A stretch of DNA of 9,692 bases from Oscillospiraceae bacterium (GCA_902761265.1 CACWJV010000066.1:8162-17853), one strand, 5' to 3'; numbered from the stretch's first letter, positions 1-7,966 are shown. The notes: generated by a model not told the origin, from the letters alone. Translations and numbers: made by a program.

Positions 1-240
1 GCCGGCAAATCGGCTGCAGTCGCCGAGATTGAGCGACGCTTTTTTCAACGCGTCGTAGGCGCCGGCATAGACTTCGCCGATCTGCTGCTGGACGTCTTTG
101 GCTTCATCGATCAGCCGCATCATTTCGCGCACCAGAATATTGCGCTTGCGGTCCATCAGATCGTAGCCGAGCTTTGCAAGTTCCAGCGACTTTTTGGTAT
201 TCATCAGATTCGCTTTGGTCGGAAAGATCTGCTGTGCCAT
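1..240 (-). CDS. atpD: V/A-type ATPase subunit D, N-terminal part (cut by window edge)
   Basis: Subunit D forms the long coiled-coil central rotor shaft inside the A3B3 head and pairs with subunit F. The 80 visible codons begin MAQQIFPTKANLMNTKKSL and continue with LAKLGYDLMDRKRNILV. This is the family's N-terminal pattern: a P-T-(K/R)-x-N-L opening, then an amphipathic helix with the G-x-x-L-x-x-x-K/R-R signature. A typical D protein is a little over 200 residues, so well over half lies to the left of the window. The ATG at 240-238 is preceded by a strong AAGGAGG (251-257) with a 10-nt spacer. It is the last subunit gene visible in the operon, 53 nt after subunit B, and that gap holds the heptamer repeat. 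Identification rests on sequence pattern plus position after A and B. Confidence 0.93.
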   Translation of the reverse strand, partial: MAQQIFPTKANLMNTKKSLELAKLGYDLMDRKRNILVREMMRLIDEAKDVQQQIGEVYAGAYDALKKASLNLGDCSRFAG

Positions 241-260
241 GCCGGGTTCACCTCCTTGAT

Positions 261-292
261 AGGGCCAAGGGCAAAGGGCCGAGGGCCGAGGG
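261..292. repeat. Heptanucleotide tandem repeat with five GGG tracts
   Basis: On the plus strand there are four consecutive 7-mers (AGGGCCA, AGGGCAA, AGGGCCG, AGGGCCG) and then a partial AGGG, 32 bases in all. The result is five GGG runs separated by loops of exactly four bases (CCAA, CAAA, CCGA, CCGA), which fits the usual G3+N1-7 quadruplex rule. The G-rich strand is the template strand of the ATPase operon, so the mRNA carries C runs. The array fills most of the gap between the subunit B stop (294-296) and the subunit D Shine-Dalgarno (251-257). Whether it folds or has any function is not shown by the sequence. Confidence 0.85.
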
Positions 293-293
293 A

Positions 294-1658
294 TTACTGT
301 TCGTAAAATTCGTCTAGAATTGCGTCGTCTACGCGGTCGAGTTCGTTGCGCGGGATCATCCGCAAAAGCTTCCAGCCGAGGTCGAGCGTCTCTTCAATCG
401 AACGGTTGGCATTCCCCTGCCCCAAAAATTCTTCGTCAAACGCTTTGCCGAACGCCATAATGCGCTTGTCACTGGCGGACAGTTCATCTTCACCGATGAC
501 CGACGCGAGCGCTTTCGCGTCCTGTACCTTGGCGTAGAGCGCAAAAAGCTGGTTGGCAAGCGCGCTGTGGTCTTTGCGCGTAAAGCCTTCGCCGATGCCG
601 TCTTTCATCAGACGCGACAAAGAAGAGAGCACGTTGACGGGCGGATAAACGCCGGTGGTGTCCAGCCCGCGGTCAAGCACGATTTGCCCTTCCGTGATAT
701 ATCCGGTCAGGTCGGGGATCGGGTGCGTGATATCGTCGTTGGGCATCGTCAGAATCGGGATCTGTGTGACGGAGCCTTTGGCGGTATTGATAATACCGGC
801 GCGTTCATAGATTGTTGCAAGGTCGGAATACAGGTATCCAGGGAAACCCTTTCTGCCGGGGATCTCGCCCTTGGATGACGAAAACTCGCGCAGCGCTTCG
901 CAGTAGGACGTCATATCCGTGAGGATGACAAGGATGTGCTTGTTCAGCTTAAACGCGAGATATTCCGCCGCAGTCAGCGCGCAGCGCGGTGTGATGATAC
1001 GCTCGATGATCGGGTCGTTGGACACGTTAAGGAACATGACAACACGGTCCATCACGCCCGCTGCTTCAAACGATTGGCGAAAATAATCGGCAACGTCGTT
1101 TTTGACGCCCATCGCCGCAAAGACGATGGCGAAGTCGTCGCTGTCCGCAATCGACGCCTGCCGCACGATCTGCACGGCAAGCTCGTTGTGCTTCATGCCG
1201 GAGCCGGAAAAGATCGGCAGCTTTTGGCCGCGGATCAGCGTGGTCAGACAGTCGATGGATGAAATACCGGTTTTGATGATATCGCGCGGATAAACGCGGG
1301 ACACCGGGTTCATCGGCTGACCGTTGACGTTGCCCATTTCCTCAGGGTAGATGTCGCCGAGACCGTCGATTGGGCGACCTAAGCCGTCGAACACACGGCC
1401 GAGCAGTTCGGGCGAAAGCGGAATTTCCATCGGTCTGCCGGTGAGCACCGTGCGCGTGTTGACCATAGACAACCCGCGGGTACCCTCAAACACCTGCAGC
1501 GCCACCTTGTCGCCTTCAATAGCGACGATACGGCCGGTGCGTTCGGTGCCGTCGTCGAGCTTCAGATGGACAAGTTCTTCGTTCAAAGGGTGCTGCACGC
1601 CTTCCAGAATGACCAGCGATCCGTTGAGTTCGCGCAGTCCGCGATGTTCTGTGATCAT
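294..1658 (-). CDS. atpB: V/A-type ATPase subunit B (regulatory, non-catalytic head subunit)
   Basis: Subunit B alternates with A in the A3B3 hexamer and binds nucleotide at non-catalytic interfaces. The 454-residue length is normal. After the N-terminal beta-barrel, the P-loop position holds [10 protein letters not shown] (residues 151-160), the degenerate non-Walker form that distinguishes B from [22 protein letters not shown] (about 245-265) and [21 protein letters not shown] (268-288) are strongly conserved. The arginine finger inserted into the catalytic site is R349 in [15 protein letters not shown]. The C-terminal helical domain runs from about 360 to 454. The ATG at 1658-1656 is preceded by AGGAGG (1665-1670), which overlaps the first base of the subunit A stop codon, so translation is probably coupled to A. 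It is about as certain as a call from sequence alone can be. Confidence 0.98.
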   Translation of the reverse strand: MITEHRGLRELNGSLVILEGVQHPLNEELVHLKLDDGTERTGRIVAIEGDKVALQVFEGTRGLSMVNTRTVLTGRPMEIPLSPELLGRVFDGLGRPIDGLGDIYPEEMGNVNGQPMNPVSRVYPRDIIKTGISSIDCLTTLIRGQKLPIFSGSGMKHNELAVQIVRQASIADSDDFAIVFAAMGVKNDVADYFRQSFEAAGVMDRVVMFLNVSNDPIIERIITPRCALTAAEYLAFKLNKHILVILTDMTSYCEALREFSSSKGEIPGRKGFPGYLYSDLATIYERAGIINTAKGSVTQIPILTMPNDDITHPIPDLTGYITEGQIVLDRGLDTTGVYPPVNVLSSLSRLMKDGIGEGFTRKDHSALANQLFALYAKVQDAKALASVIGEDELSASDKRIMAFGKAFDEEFLGQGNANRSIEETLDLGWKLLRMIPRNELDRVDDAILDEFYEQ

Positions 1659-1669
1659 GAGAACCCTCC

Positions 1670-3430
1670 TTATTTACGAAGATAGCTGCCGAGCACGTTG
1701 TCGATCTCTGTGATATAATCGTCGAGCAAGGCGAGATTACTGTTCGGCACGTCGTATTTGATTTTGGTCAGCTTGTCAAACAGCCCCGTTTCCAGCAGCC
1801 GCGCGATGGGCACCTGAAGCTGGACGATCTGTTGGCATTTATGGTAGAGATGCAGGATTACCCGCATCATTTTGAGCTGCTTTTCAGGCGGCACATAGGT
1901 GTCGTCCGGGTGAAATGCGTTTTGCTGCAAAAAGCCCACGCGGATCACGCGCGCGATCTCGATCGTCAGTTTTTGATCGTCGGGCAAAACGTCGGCGCCG
2001 ATGAGCTTGACAATTTCCATCAGCGACGATTCTTCATACAGGATCGACGACAGCTCTTCCCGGCAGCGCATGAAATCGGCGCCCACCTCGTCGTGGTACC
2101 ATTGCTCGAGTTCGCCGAGGTATTCGCTGTAGGAGTTTGTCCAGTTGATCGCCGGATAATGACGCGCGTATGCGAGCGCTTTGTCAAGCGCCCAAAAGCA
2201 GCGGGTAAACCGCTTGGTGTTCTGTGTGACCGGTTCCGAAAAGTCGGAGCCCTGCGGCGATACGGCGCCGATGATCGTGACCGACCCTTCGGCGTGCGAG
2301 AGCACTTGCATATACCCGGCACGTTCATAGAATTCAGACAGACGCGACGGCAGATACGCCGGAAAGCCTTCGTCTGCCGGCATTTCCTCCAGACGGCCCG
2401 AAATCTCACGCAGCGCCTCCGCCCAGCGCGAAGTGGAATCCGCCATAATCGCGGTGTGATACCCCATGTCGCGGTAGTATTCCGCGAGCGTGATGCCGGT
2501 ATAAATCGAGGCTTCACGCGCTGCCACGGGCATATTGGACGTATTGGCAATCAGTACGGTGCGCTCCATCAGCGATTTGCCGGTGCGCGGATCGATCAGT
2601 TCGGAAAACTCCTGCAGCGCCTGCGTCATCTCGTTGCCGCGCTCCCCGCAGCCGACGTAGACGATGATATCCGCGTCGCACCATTTGGCAAGCTGATGCT
2701 GCGTCATGGTTTTGCCGGTTCCGAAACCGCCCGGAATCGCAGCAGCGCCGCCTTTGGCGACGGGAAACAGCGTGTCGATGACGCGCTGACCGGTGATCAG
2801 CGGACGGGACGCCGGCAGACGTTTTTTGACCGGACGCGGAATCCGGATCGGCCATCGCTGGCACAGAGTAAGGTTGTGGCGTTTGCCGGTTTTATCTTCG
2901 AGTACGGCCACCGTGTCGTTGACATGATAGGCGCCGTCCGGTTTAACTTCAACGATTGTGCCGCTCAGCAGCGGAGAGAGCATGATTTTATGTGTAACGA
3001 CCGGGGTCTCCTGCGTTGAGGCATAGACTTCGCCGCCGGTTAAGCTGTCCCCTGCTTTGACGCAGATGCTGACGTCCCACAGCTTTTCCGTGTCAAGGGA
3101 ACTGACGGACAGCCCTTTGCCGATAAACGCGCCGGATTGTTCCTGCAGCGCCGGCAGCGGACGTTCGATGCCGTCAAAAATATTGGTCAGAATGCCCGGA
3201 CCGAGCAACGCGCAAAGCTGGCTGCCGGTGCCTTCCACCGGTTCGTCCGGCGCAAGGCCGGCGGTCTCTTCATAGACCTGGATCGTGGTCTTTTGCGTAT
3301 CGAGCGAAATCACTTCGCCCACAAGCTTTTGCGCGCCGACATAGACCATTTCGAGCATGGAAAGATCGGTCTTGCCCTGGATGGTGACGACAGGACCGTT
3401 GATGGAATAGATCTTGTTTTCCTGTTGCAT
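1670..3430 (-). CDS. atpA: V/A-type ATPase subunit A (catalytic)
   Basis: Subunit A hydrolyses or synthesises ATP in the peripheral head. The 586-residue length matches the family. An N-terminal barrel (NGPVVTI at 11-17) is followed by the A-specific non-homologous insertion (roughly 115-190). The Walker A loop GGFGTGKT spans 234-241 with K240 and T241. The catalytic glutamate is E263 in CGERGNE. The Walker B/sensor region is [21 protein letters not shown] (328-348, D331), then [18 protein letters not shown] (355-372). The conserved [11 protein letters not shown] (398-408) and YPAINW (425-430) are present. The P-loop has GG-F-G-T where the textbook Enterococcus form is GP-F-G-A; I recall the GGFGT form from clostridial homologues. 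The start ATG shares one base with the subunit E stop (TGATG), and GGGAGG lies at 3438-3443, so translation is coupled. Confidence 0.98.
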   Translation of the reverse strand: MQQENKIYSINGPVVTIQGKTDLSMLEMVYVGAQKLVGEVISLDTQKTTIQVYEETAGLAPDEPVEGTGSQLCALLGPGILTNIFDGIERPLPALQEQSGAFIGKGLSVSSLDTEKLWDVSICVKAGDSLTGGEVYASTQETPVVTHKIMLSPLLSGTIVEVKPDGAYHVNDTVAVLEDKTGKRHNLTLCQRWPIRIPRPVKKRLPASRPLITGQRVIDTLFPVAKGGAAAIPGGFGTGKTMTQHQLAKWCDADIIVYVGCGERGNEMTQALQEFSELIDPRTGKSLMERTVLIANTSNMPVAAREASIYTGITLAEYYRDMGYHTAIMADSTSRWAEALREISGRLEEMPADEGFPAYLPSRLSEFYERAGYMQVLSHAEGSVTIIGAVSPQGSDFSEPVTQNTKRFTRCFWALDKALAYARHYPAINWTNSYSEYLGELEQWYHDEVGADFMRCREELSSILYEESSLMEIVKLIGADVLPDDQKLTIEIARVIRVGFLQQNAFHPDDTYVPPEKQLKMMRVILHLYHKCQQIVQLQVPIARLLETGLFDKLTKIKYDVPNSNLALLDDYITEIDNVLGSYLRK

Positions 3431-4041
3431 CAGTCACCCTCCCTTGGCAGAATCGAAAGACCGCAGTCTGTGAGAAACTGCGCACGCGCCGCGAGCAGTC
3501 TGCTTTGGAATGTGTCATTTAAACGAACGGTTCCGTCGGCAGATTCCACTTTTGCAAGTCCAAGCGCATTTTCGCTGTCGGCCAGCACTTCGGCGGTTGG
3601 ATCGACAGATTGCACAATCGCTTTGGCAGCGTCCACGTCCGAAGCACAGACAAACACCTTTGCGCCCGGTTTGCCGAGCGATTGCAGCAGCGTTTCAATG
3701 CAGGCACGCAGCAGCGGCTGATAGTCCTGCGTTTCGCGAAAGGAAAGAATGTTCGTTTTCGCCCGGTCAAACACGTCATCCACAATCTGTTCGCGGTGGG
3801 CCGAAGCCTGCTTTTTGCGGGCGGCAGCCTGTCTTGCAACGGCGGCGTTCGCGTCGCGCTGCAGCCGGCCTTCGGCATACGCCATGCGCTCTTCCAGCTC
3901 CGCTTGGGATTCAGCACGGAACTGTTCAAGCTGCGTGTTCGAAATCTTTTCGGTTTGCTTTACGATTTTTTGTACGCTCTTTTCCGCCGTGCGGTTGATT
4001 TGGGCGGAAAAGCGTTCTAGTTTTTCGTTTTGATTCAACAT
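3430..4041 (-). CDS. atpE: V/A-type ATPase subunit E (peripheral stalk)
   Basis: Subunit E pairs with the small G/H subunit to form the outer stalks that hold the A3B3 head against the membrane stator. The 203-residue length is typical. Roughly the first 95 residues are a charged, Ala/Gln/Glu/Lys-rich helix without prolines, as expected for the stalk coiled coil. A globular C-terminal domain follows, with YQPLLRACIETLLQSLG and a final DGTVRLNDTFQSRLLAARAQF, close to the family's strand plus R-(L/I)-x-x-x pattern. The start ATG at 4041-4039 has a modest AGGTG five bases upstream. The gene lies 27 nt after F and overlaps A by one base. The C-terminal pattern and operon place, rather than overall identity, support the call. 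Confidence 0.92.
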   Translation of the reverse strand: MLNQNEKLERFSAQINRTAEKSVQKIVKQTEKISNTQLEQFRAESQAELEERMAYAEGRLQRDANAAVARQAAARKKQASAHREQIVDDVFDRAKTNILSFRETQDYQPLLRACIETLLQSLGKPGAKVFVCASDVDAAKAIVQSVDPTAEVLADSENALGLAKVESADGTVRLNDTFQSRLLAARAQFLTDCGLSILPREGD

Positions 4042-4068
4042 AGATTCACCTGCTTCTCTGGCAAGGTT

Positions 4069-4374
4069 TTAAACCGCCGTACCAACGGCGGCTGCAATGT
4101 AGCGTGTGATGGCGTCGGTGTCGACAGACGGGTTTGCCATATCCGGAATCTCGCTGACCAGTGTTTTTGCGTCGCGTTTCATCTCGTCGATTTGCGCGGG
4201 ATACAGCGCCGAAAGTGAACGGGTAACCAAAATCACCGCCACATCCTGCCGGGCGGAGAGATTTTCCATCGCTTTGTCGAGCGATGCTTCGTCCGTAATC
4301 AGACAGCCATCAATACCGGCCAAACGCAGCCCGGTCAGCGTATCGCTGTCATTGGATAGCAAAAACAACTTCAT
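4069..4374 (-). CDS. atpF: V/A-type ATPase subunit F (central stalk)
   Basis: Subunit F is the small Rossmann-like protein bound to D in the rotor stalk (named NtpG in Enterococcus hirae). The 101-residue length is typical. Recognisable segments are the opening MKLFLLSNDSDTLTGLRLAGI, where D-T-x-x-G-x-R-L-A-G-I is the family hallmark, the strand VAVILVTRSLSALYPAQIDE (about 45-64), SEIPD (73-77) and the final DAITRYIAAAVG. The ATG starts one base after the subunit K stop (TAA-G-ATG) and has no clear Shine-Dalgarno within the K coding end. It probably depends on ribosomes finishing K, which would keep F far below K in amount. Confidence 0.95.
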   Translation of the reverse strand: MKLFLLSNDSDTLTGLRLAGIDGCLITDEASLDKAMENLSARQDVAVILVTRSLSALYPAQIDEMKRDAKTLVSEIPDMANPSVDTDAITRYIAAAVGTAV

Positions 4375-4375
4375 C

Positions 4376-4864
4376 TTACACTTTATTGAGGATCAAAATA
4401 GAGATGACAACGCCGTACAACGCAATGGATTCACCCAGCGCAACGAAGATCAGGCTCTTACCGAACGATTTCGGATCCTCGCTCGTTGCGGCGATCGCGG
4501 CGGGCGCACCGGCCGCAACGGCAATACCGCCGCCGATACCGGAGATCGCAGTCACAAGGGCGGCAGCCAGAAGGCCCAGGCCCTTGGCATTGCCGCTGTC
4601 GGCGGCAGGCGCGGCAGCTTCCTGTACGGCTTCGGCTTCCTGTGCGGTCGCTTCAGGCGCAGCCGCCGGCGCGTCGGACACAGCCGAAACGGCAAACGCA
4701 CACACGGACACCATGACGATTAAAATCAGGAAGGTGGCGACGTTGACGCGCATAACCTTGCGGACAGATCTGCCCTGCATACGCTGACGGAATGTGTAGT
4801 AGGCGGAAAACATAAGAATCAGAGCGGGAACGATGATCAGTGCGGCGGTGAAAAAGGTTTTCAT
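4376..4864 (-). CDS. ntpK: V/A-type ATPase subunit K (rotor-ring proteolipid, c-type) with extra N-terminal hairpin
   Basis: Subunit K builds the membrane ring that carries the transported ion. The last ~68 residues form a classic two-helix c subunit: helix 95-121 with the glycine-rich GIGGGIAVAAG (109-119), polar loop SEDPKSFGKS (128-137), then helix 138-159 with LGESIALYG, where E145 is the ion-binding carboxylate. In front lie two more hydrophobic helices (about 5-24 and 41-62) separated by a strongly basic loop (RQRMQGRSVRKVMR), and a 64-94 linker rich in Ala, Pro and Glu. The basic loop should be cytoplasmic, giving N-out/C-out topology that matches a normal ring subunit. Only the second hairpin has a carboxylate, so this is not a simple duplicated K. 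The second helix ends in AVSAVSDA, which could be a signal-peptidase site. A strong CGGAGGAG lies at 4870-4877. Confidence 0.9.
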   Translation of the reverse strand: MKTFFTAALIIVPALILMFSAYYTFRQRMQGRSVRKVMRVNVATFLILIVMVSVCAFAVSAVSDAPAAAPEATAQEAEAVQEAAAPAADSGNAKGLGLLAAALVTAISGIGGGIAVAAGAPAAIAATSEDPKSFGKSLIFVALGESIALYGVVISILILNKV

Positions 4865-4901
4865 AATAACTCCTCCGTTACAGTAAGAATAAGTTGCGCG
4901 C

Positions 4902-6851
4902 TCAGGCGCGTTTGATTTTTTTATCTAAATAATTGCGCAGCTTTGCGGCTTCAAACACACGGCCTTCGCCTTCATAAAAGCGCGAGAACATCTCGTAAAA
5001 CTCGAGACGCAGACCCTGAATCCCGGACAGCAGACCCTCCAGCGCAACGACGAGCGCATTGCCGAGGATGATGACGATGATGCCTTTGACGCTATGCGGG
5101 TCGCCGGCCAATGTAAAGACCACCATCATCATGGAGGCGTGCACGATAACGAAAGCGCCGACACGCAGGAATGAAACAGTGTTGCTGAAATAGGACAGGA
5201 TGTATTCGATCGTTTCAAACAGGTTTTGCATCAGGTAGTCGGACACGCTTTCGGGTTTGACAAACCGATGTTCGTCCAGAGACCCTGCGATGATCTCTTT
5301 GTTAAAGAGAATCAACAGTCCGACAACCAGCAGAATCGCCGCAACGCCCGACGGGATGAGCTGCTGATGCGACATGAACGCGTAAGCGAGCGCCGCGGCG
5401 CTGAGATAGACGACGATGCCGGTCAAGCCGTTTTCGGAAAACAGCGCGGAACCGAATTTTCTTTTCTTGATACACGACACGATATTCAGCAGCATGGCGA
5501 CCACCACGAGCGTGACGCCGATGGCGATAGCAAACAGCAGGACCGTGTTGATCGAATCCATGACCGAAATCGGTTTGCCCGGCCAGCCGAGCTTGTGATA
5601 GAGCGGATCGAGCAGTTCTTCAAATCCGAAGACCGATCCGAAAACAAAGCCGAACACCATACTGCTCGCGCCGCAGGGAACGAGAATCTTGCCGAGATCC
5701 ATCCCCTTCTTTTTCCACATCAGCAGTCCGATGAGGATGAGCAGCAGTCCCTGCCCCAGATCGCCGAACATGATGCCGAATAAAAGCGTGTAGGTGATGG
5801 AGACAAACGCCGTGATGTCAATATCGTGGTAGCTCGGCACGCCATACATTTCCACAAAATATTTGAACGGCCGGAACGCGATAAAGTTTTTGAGCCGCGT
5901 CGGCGGCGTGAGCGCGCTGTCTTTTTCCGGATCTTCAATCTCCACAAGAAATTCCGGATATTTATGCATCTTTTCCTGCAAATACGCTTCGTGCTTTGCC
6001 GGAATCCATCCGGTGAAGAACACGCTGTTTTCATGCGCCACAGCATAACGCCGCAGATCAAATACGTTGGAAAGCTGCTGCAGCTTGTTATACAGCGCGC
6101 GGATGTGGTCGCCTTCTTTTTCCCAGATCTCGTTGACTTGTTCGGTCAACGCCTGCTTTTGCGCTTCAATGATCTTGATATTATCATTGAGCGAATCCAC
6201 AATTTCCTGTGTGGTACCCACCGCAGACGGGATATGCAGCCGGTCAAAATGCAGCGCGGCAAAGATCTTGTCGACGTCCGCTTCCTTGTCCTTCGGTGAA
6301 AAATAGCAGCCCCAGTAGCCTTTGTCGTCCACAGAAGCGGGCACAAAGAGGATATACGGGTTGTCGCCGTAGCCCTGCGTCAGTTTGAGATAGCTGTCCT
6401 TCGGCAAATGACCGAACCGTGCGGAAACAAATTTACAGGAGAAGATTTCCTCCAACGGAATCTCAAGGCCGGTAAAATGGCTGTACTTTTCGATCCCGGC
6501 GCGGCATTCTTCAAGCTGATCGTTGAGCGCGTTGTTTTGCGCAACCGCGTCTTTTACCCGCTGGTCAAGCCCTTCGATATAGTCGCGTGTTTTGTCGTCG
6601 ATCACGGTGCCTTTGAGCGGTTTGCCGGCTTCGAGGTCGATCGAAAACTGATTGGCCAGTTCGCGCACGGCTGTCAGCGTGGAGCTATAGGGATTTTCCT
6701 CCGTCAAAGGCGTGTAGCCCATGGTCGGCGAAATGGCGTGCTGTGCGGGTTCCGGTTGGAAAAAGCCGTCCGTGCACAAGGCCGTGATCAGCTTGTTAAG
6801 CTGCGAGAGCGGCCCGCTCGCCATAACGAATTTCATTTTTTCAATTGCCAA
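4902..6851 (-). CDS. ntpI: V/A-type ATPase subunit I (membrane stator, a-type)
   Basis: Subunit I contains the half-channels through which ions reach the K ring. I favour the TTG at 6851-6849, giving MAIEKMKFV, the usual family opening, with AGGAAG at 6861-6866 nine bases upstream. An ATG at 6881 would add ten residues but has no Shine-Dalgarno. Numbering from that ATG (659 residues), a long cytoplasmic region runs to about 355 and contains coiled coils near 105-130 and 225-275. It is followed by about seven or eight membrane helices. FGDLGQG (372-378) is the conserved loop. SFLRVGAF has R573, and EGLLSGIQGLRLEFYEMFSRF has E615 and R625. These correspond to yeast Vph1 R735, E789 and R799, needed for proton movement. 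The end GEGRVFEAAK is typical. It lies 37 nt ahead of K. Confidence 0.96.
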   Translation of the reverse strand: MAIEKMKFVMASGPLSQLNKLITALCTDGFFQPEPAQHAISPTMGYTPLTEENPYSSTLTAVRELANQFSIDLEAGKPLKGTVIDDKTRDYIEGLDQRVKDAVAQNNALNDQLEECRAGIEKYSHFTGLEIPLEEIFSCKFVSARFGHLPKDSYLKLTQGYGDNPYILFVPASVDDKGYWGCYFSPKDKEADVDKIFAALHFDRLHIPSAVGTTQEIVDSLNDNIKIIEAQKQALTEQVNEIWEKEGDHIRALYNKLQQLSNVFDLRRYAVAHENSVFFTGWIPAKHEAYLQEKMHKYPEFLVEIEDPEKDSALTPPTRLKNFIAFRPFKYFVEMYGVPSYHDIDITAFVSITYTLLFGIMFGDLGQGLLLILIGLLMWKKKGMDLGKILVPCGASSMVFGFVFGSVFGFEELLDPLYHKLGWPGKPISVMDSINTVLLFAIAIGVTLVVVAMLLNIVSCIKKRKFGSALFSENGLTGIVVYLSAAALAYAFMSHQQLIPSGVAAILLVVGLLILFNKEIIAGSLDEHRFVKPESVSDYLMQNLFETIEYILSYFSNTVSFLRVGAFVIVHASMMMVVFTLAGDPHSVKGIIVIILGNALVVALEGLLSGIQGLRLEFYEMFSRFYEGEGRVFEAAKLRNYLDKKIKRA

Positions 6852-6860
6852 AAAATACCA

Positions 6861-6866
6861 CTTCCT
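6861..6866 (-). promoter_or_regulatory. Ribosome binding site deciding a TTG start for subunit I
   Basis: AGGAAG on the minus strand is nine bases from the TTG at 6851-6849. The upstream in-frame ATG at 6881-6879 has only hairpin and pyrimidine sequence before it. The resulting N-terminus, Met-Ala-Ile-Glu-Lys-Met-Lys, matches how subunit I proteins normally begin. Confidence 0.7.
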
Positions 6867-6886
6867 GTCGGCTTTCGCCATGAAGT

Positions 6887-6900
6887 CTGCCCGAAGGCAG
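6887..6900 (-). other. C(UUCG)G tetraloop hairpin between subunits C and I
   Basis: The minus-strand transcript reads CTGCC-TTCG-GGCAG, a perfect 5-bp stem closed by C-G around a UUCG loop, which is one of the most stable RNA tetraloops known. It has no U tract, so it is not a standard terminator. It sits 23 nt after the subunit C stop and about 20 nt before the Shine-Dalgarno of subunit I. A processing or stability role in the polycistronic mRNA is an inference. Confidence 0.7.
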
Positions 6901-6923
6901 CAGGTTGAAAGAATAGAAAATGC

Positions 6924-7958
6924 TTATAAGATCAGGTTTTGTTCGATCACCTGCGGGGAAACGCCGAATTTGATCCCTTCGATGATCCGCACAAGATTGC
7001 GCGTTTCGATACGGGAAAGCTGTAAAAAGCAAAACATCACGACGCTCGGATAGGACGAAAAACGGATCTCTTTTGCACAGTAATCATAAAGACTTTGTTC
7101 AAGCTGATATTCGATGCTGCGAGCGCTTTTCGGGTCAAACCAGCCGCGATAGGCGCTTTTTTCAATTACGGCTGCCACATCCGCTACACTTTCCGCTTCG
7201 GCCAGCGCTTTGCGTTCACGGTCGGAAAACAGCGTGAGCATATCGGTGCCTTTACGTTCCAGCTCTACGCACAGATCCGTCGACGACGGATAAAACCGTT
7301 TGGCACGCCAGACACATTCGATCAGCGAACGGTCGAGCGAGCGGGCAATCAGCTTTTGCAGCGTTTTTTCTTCACCGCCGGAAAAACAACGCTTGCAAAG
7401 GGCTTTGACTTCTTTGACAAAGTAACCTTCAAATGCCTGTTCAAAGGTCAGATAGTCGATTTTCGGCGCGCGCAGACATTTGTCGTATAGCTCGCCGTAA
7501 GCCGTCTTTTGCAGCGACAAAGCGATCTCTTCGAGCGAATTTGCCCGGCCGAGTGCAAACAGGTCGATCGACAGATGCTTGTCCAGAAACGAGTTGACGC
7601 GTTCGAGATAGATCTCTTTATTGCCGCCGAGCAGCAGCGTGGCACGCTCGATCTGATCGATCTCATCGCGCAAAATGAAATAACGGTAAAATGCGCTGCC
7701 GATTGCCATTTCATAGCGGCACAGCGATTCAAATGCAGAGAAGCGGTGTTTGCTGACCAGCTCCTCCAAACCGCGCGCCTGAAACGAAGTCATACCCGAC
7801 TGCGTGATTTCAGCGCCATAAGGTGTTTTGTACGTCAGATACTGCGCGATCTCCCCCACTGTTTTGCAATGGAGCATAGCGTCATAGTCTTCCTTTGTCA
7901 GCCGTTTGCCGTAAAACGCGCGCGAAAGCGCAAGCACGGCGTTGGATGCGTATTTCAC
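6924..7958 (-). CDS. atpC: V/A-type ATPase subunit C (V0 d/AC39-type rotor socket)
   Basis: Subunit C is the funnel-shaped adaptor that seats the D-F shaft on the K ring. From the preferred start it has 344 residues, the normal family size, and opens with MKYASNAVLALSRAF. It is largely helical, with the family's repeated pattern of aromatic and acidic residues and many arginines: ARGLEELVSKHRFSAFESL, then IGSAFYRYFILRDEIDQIE, and near the end VVMFCFLQLSRIETRNLVRI (about 311-330) plus IIEGIKFGV. This last block resembles the conserved C-terminal E-x-x-N-L/I-R-x-I-x-x-G of AC39 proteins. A GTG at 7967 overlaps the Shine-Dalgarno itself, so the GTG at 7958-7956, eight bases downstream of GGAGG, is the better start. 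It lies 27 nt after the first gene of the operon. Confidence 0.94.
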   Translation of the reverse strand: MKYASNAVLALSRAFYGKRLTKEDYDAMLHCKTVGEIAQYLTYKTPYGAEITQSGMTSFQARGLEELVSKHRFSAFESLCRYEMAIGSAFYRYFILRDEIDQIERATLLLGGNKEIYLERVNSFLDKHLSIDLFALGRANSLEEIALSLQKTAYGELYDKCLRAPKIDYLTFEQAFEGYFVKEVKALCKRCFSGGEEKTLQKLIARSLDRSLIECVWRAKRFYPSSTDLCVELERKGTDMLTLFSDRERKALAEAESVADVAAVIEKSAYRGWFDPKSARSIEYQLEQSLYDYCAKEIRFSSYPSVVMFCFLQLSRIETRNLVRIIEGIKFGVSPQVIEQNLIL

Positions 7959-7966
7959 GCGGTTCA

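Noticed and set aside
261..292. Heptamer array as a CRISPR array or transposon end
   Set aside because: Units are 7 bp with no spacers, there are no cas or transposase genes, and no flanking target-site duplication was seen.
1832..3019. Long plus-strand open frame (395 codons) opposite subunit A
   Set aside because: It lies wholly antisense to an unambiguous catalytic subunit gene, has an Arg/His-rich composition typical of a GC-rich shadow frame, and shows no ribosome site or domain.
4867..4880. TAAC...GTTA pairing that puts the subunit K ribosome site in a loop
   Set aside because: Only four A/T-rich base pairs; far too weak to call a regulatory structure.
5226..5783. Plus-strand open frame opposite subunit I
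   Set aside because: Asp/Glu/Gln/Arg-rich low-complexity translation, antisense to conserved membrane helices; a shadow frame.
6852..6881. ATG start for subunit I at 6881
   Set aside because: No Shine-Dalgarno before it and it adds ten residues not usual in the family; the TTG at 6851 has a good site and gives the standard N-terminus. Not fully excluded.
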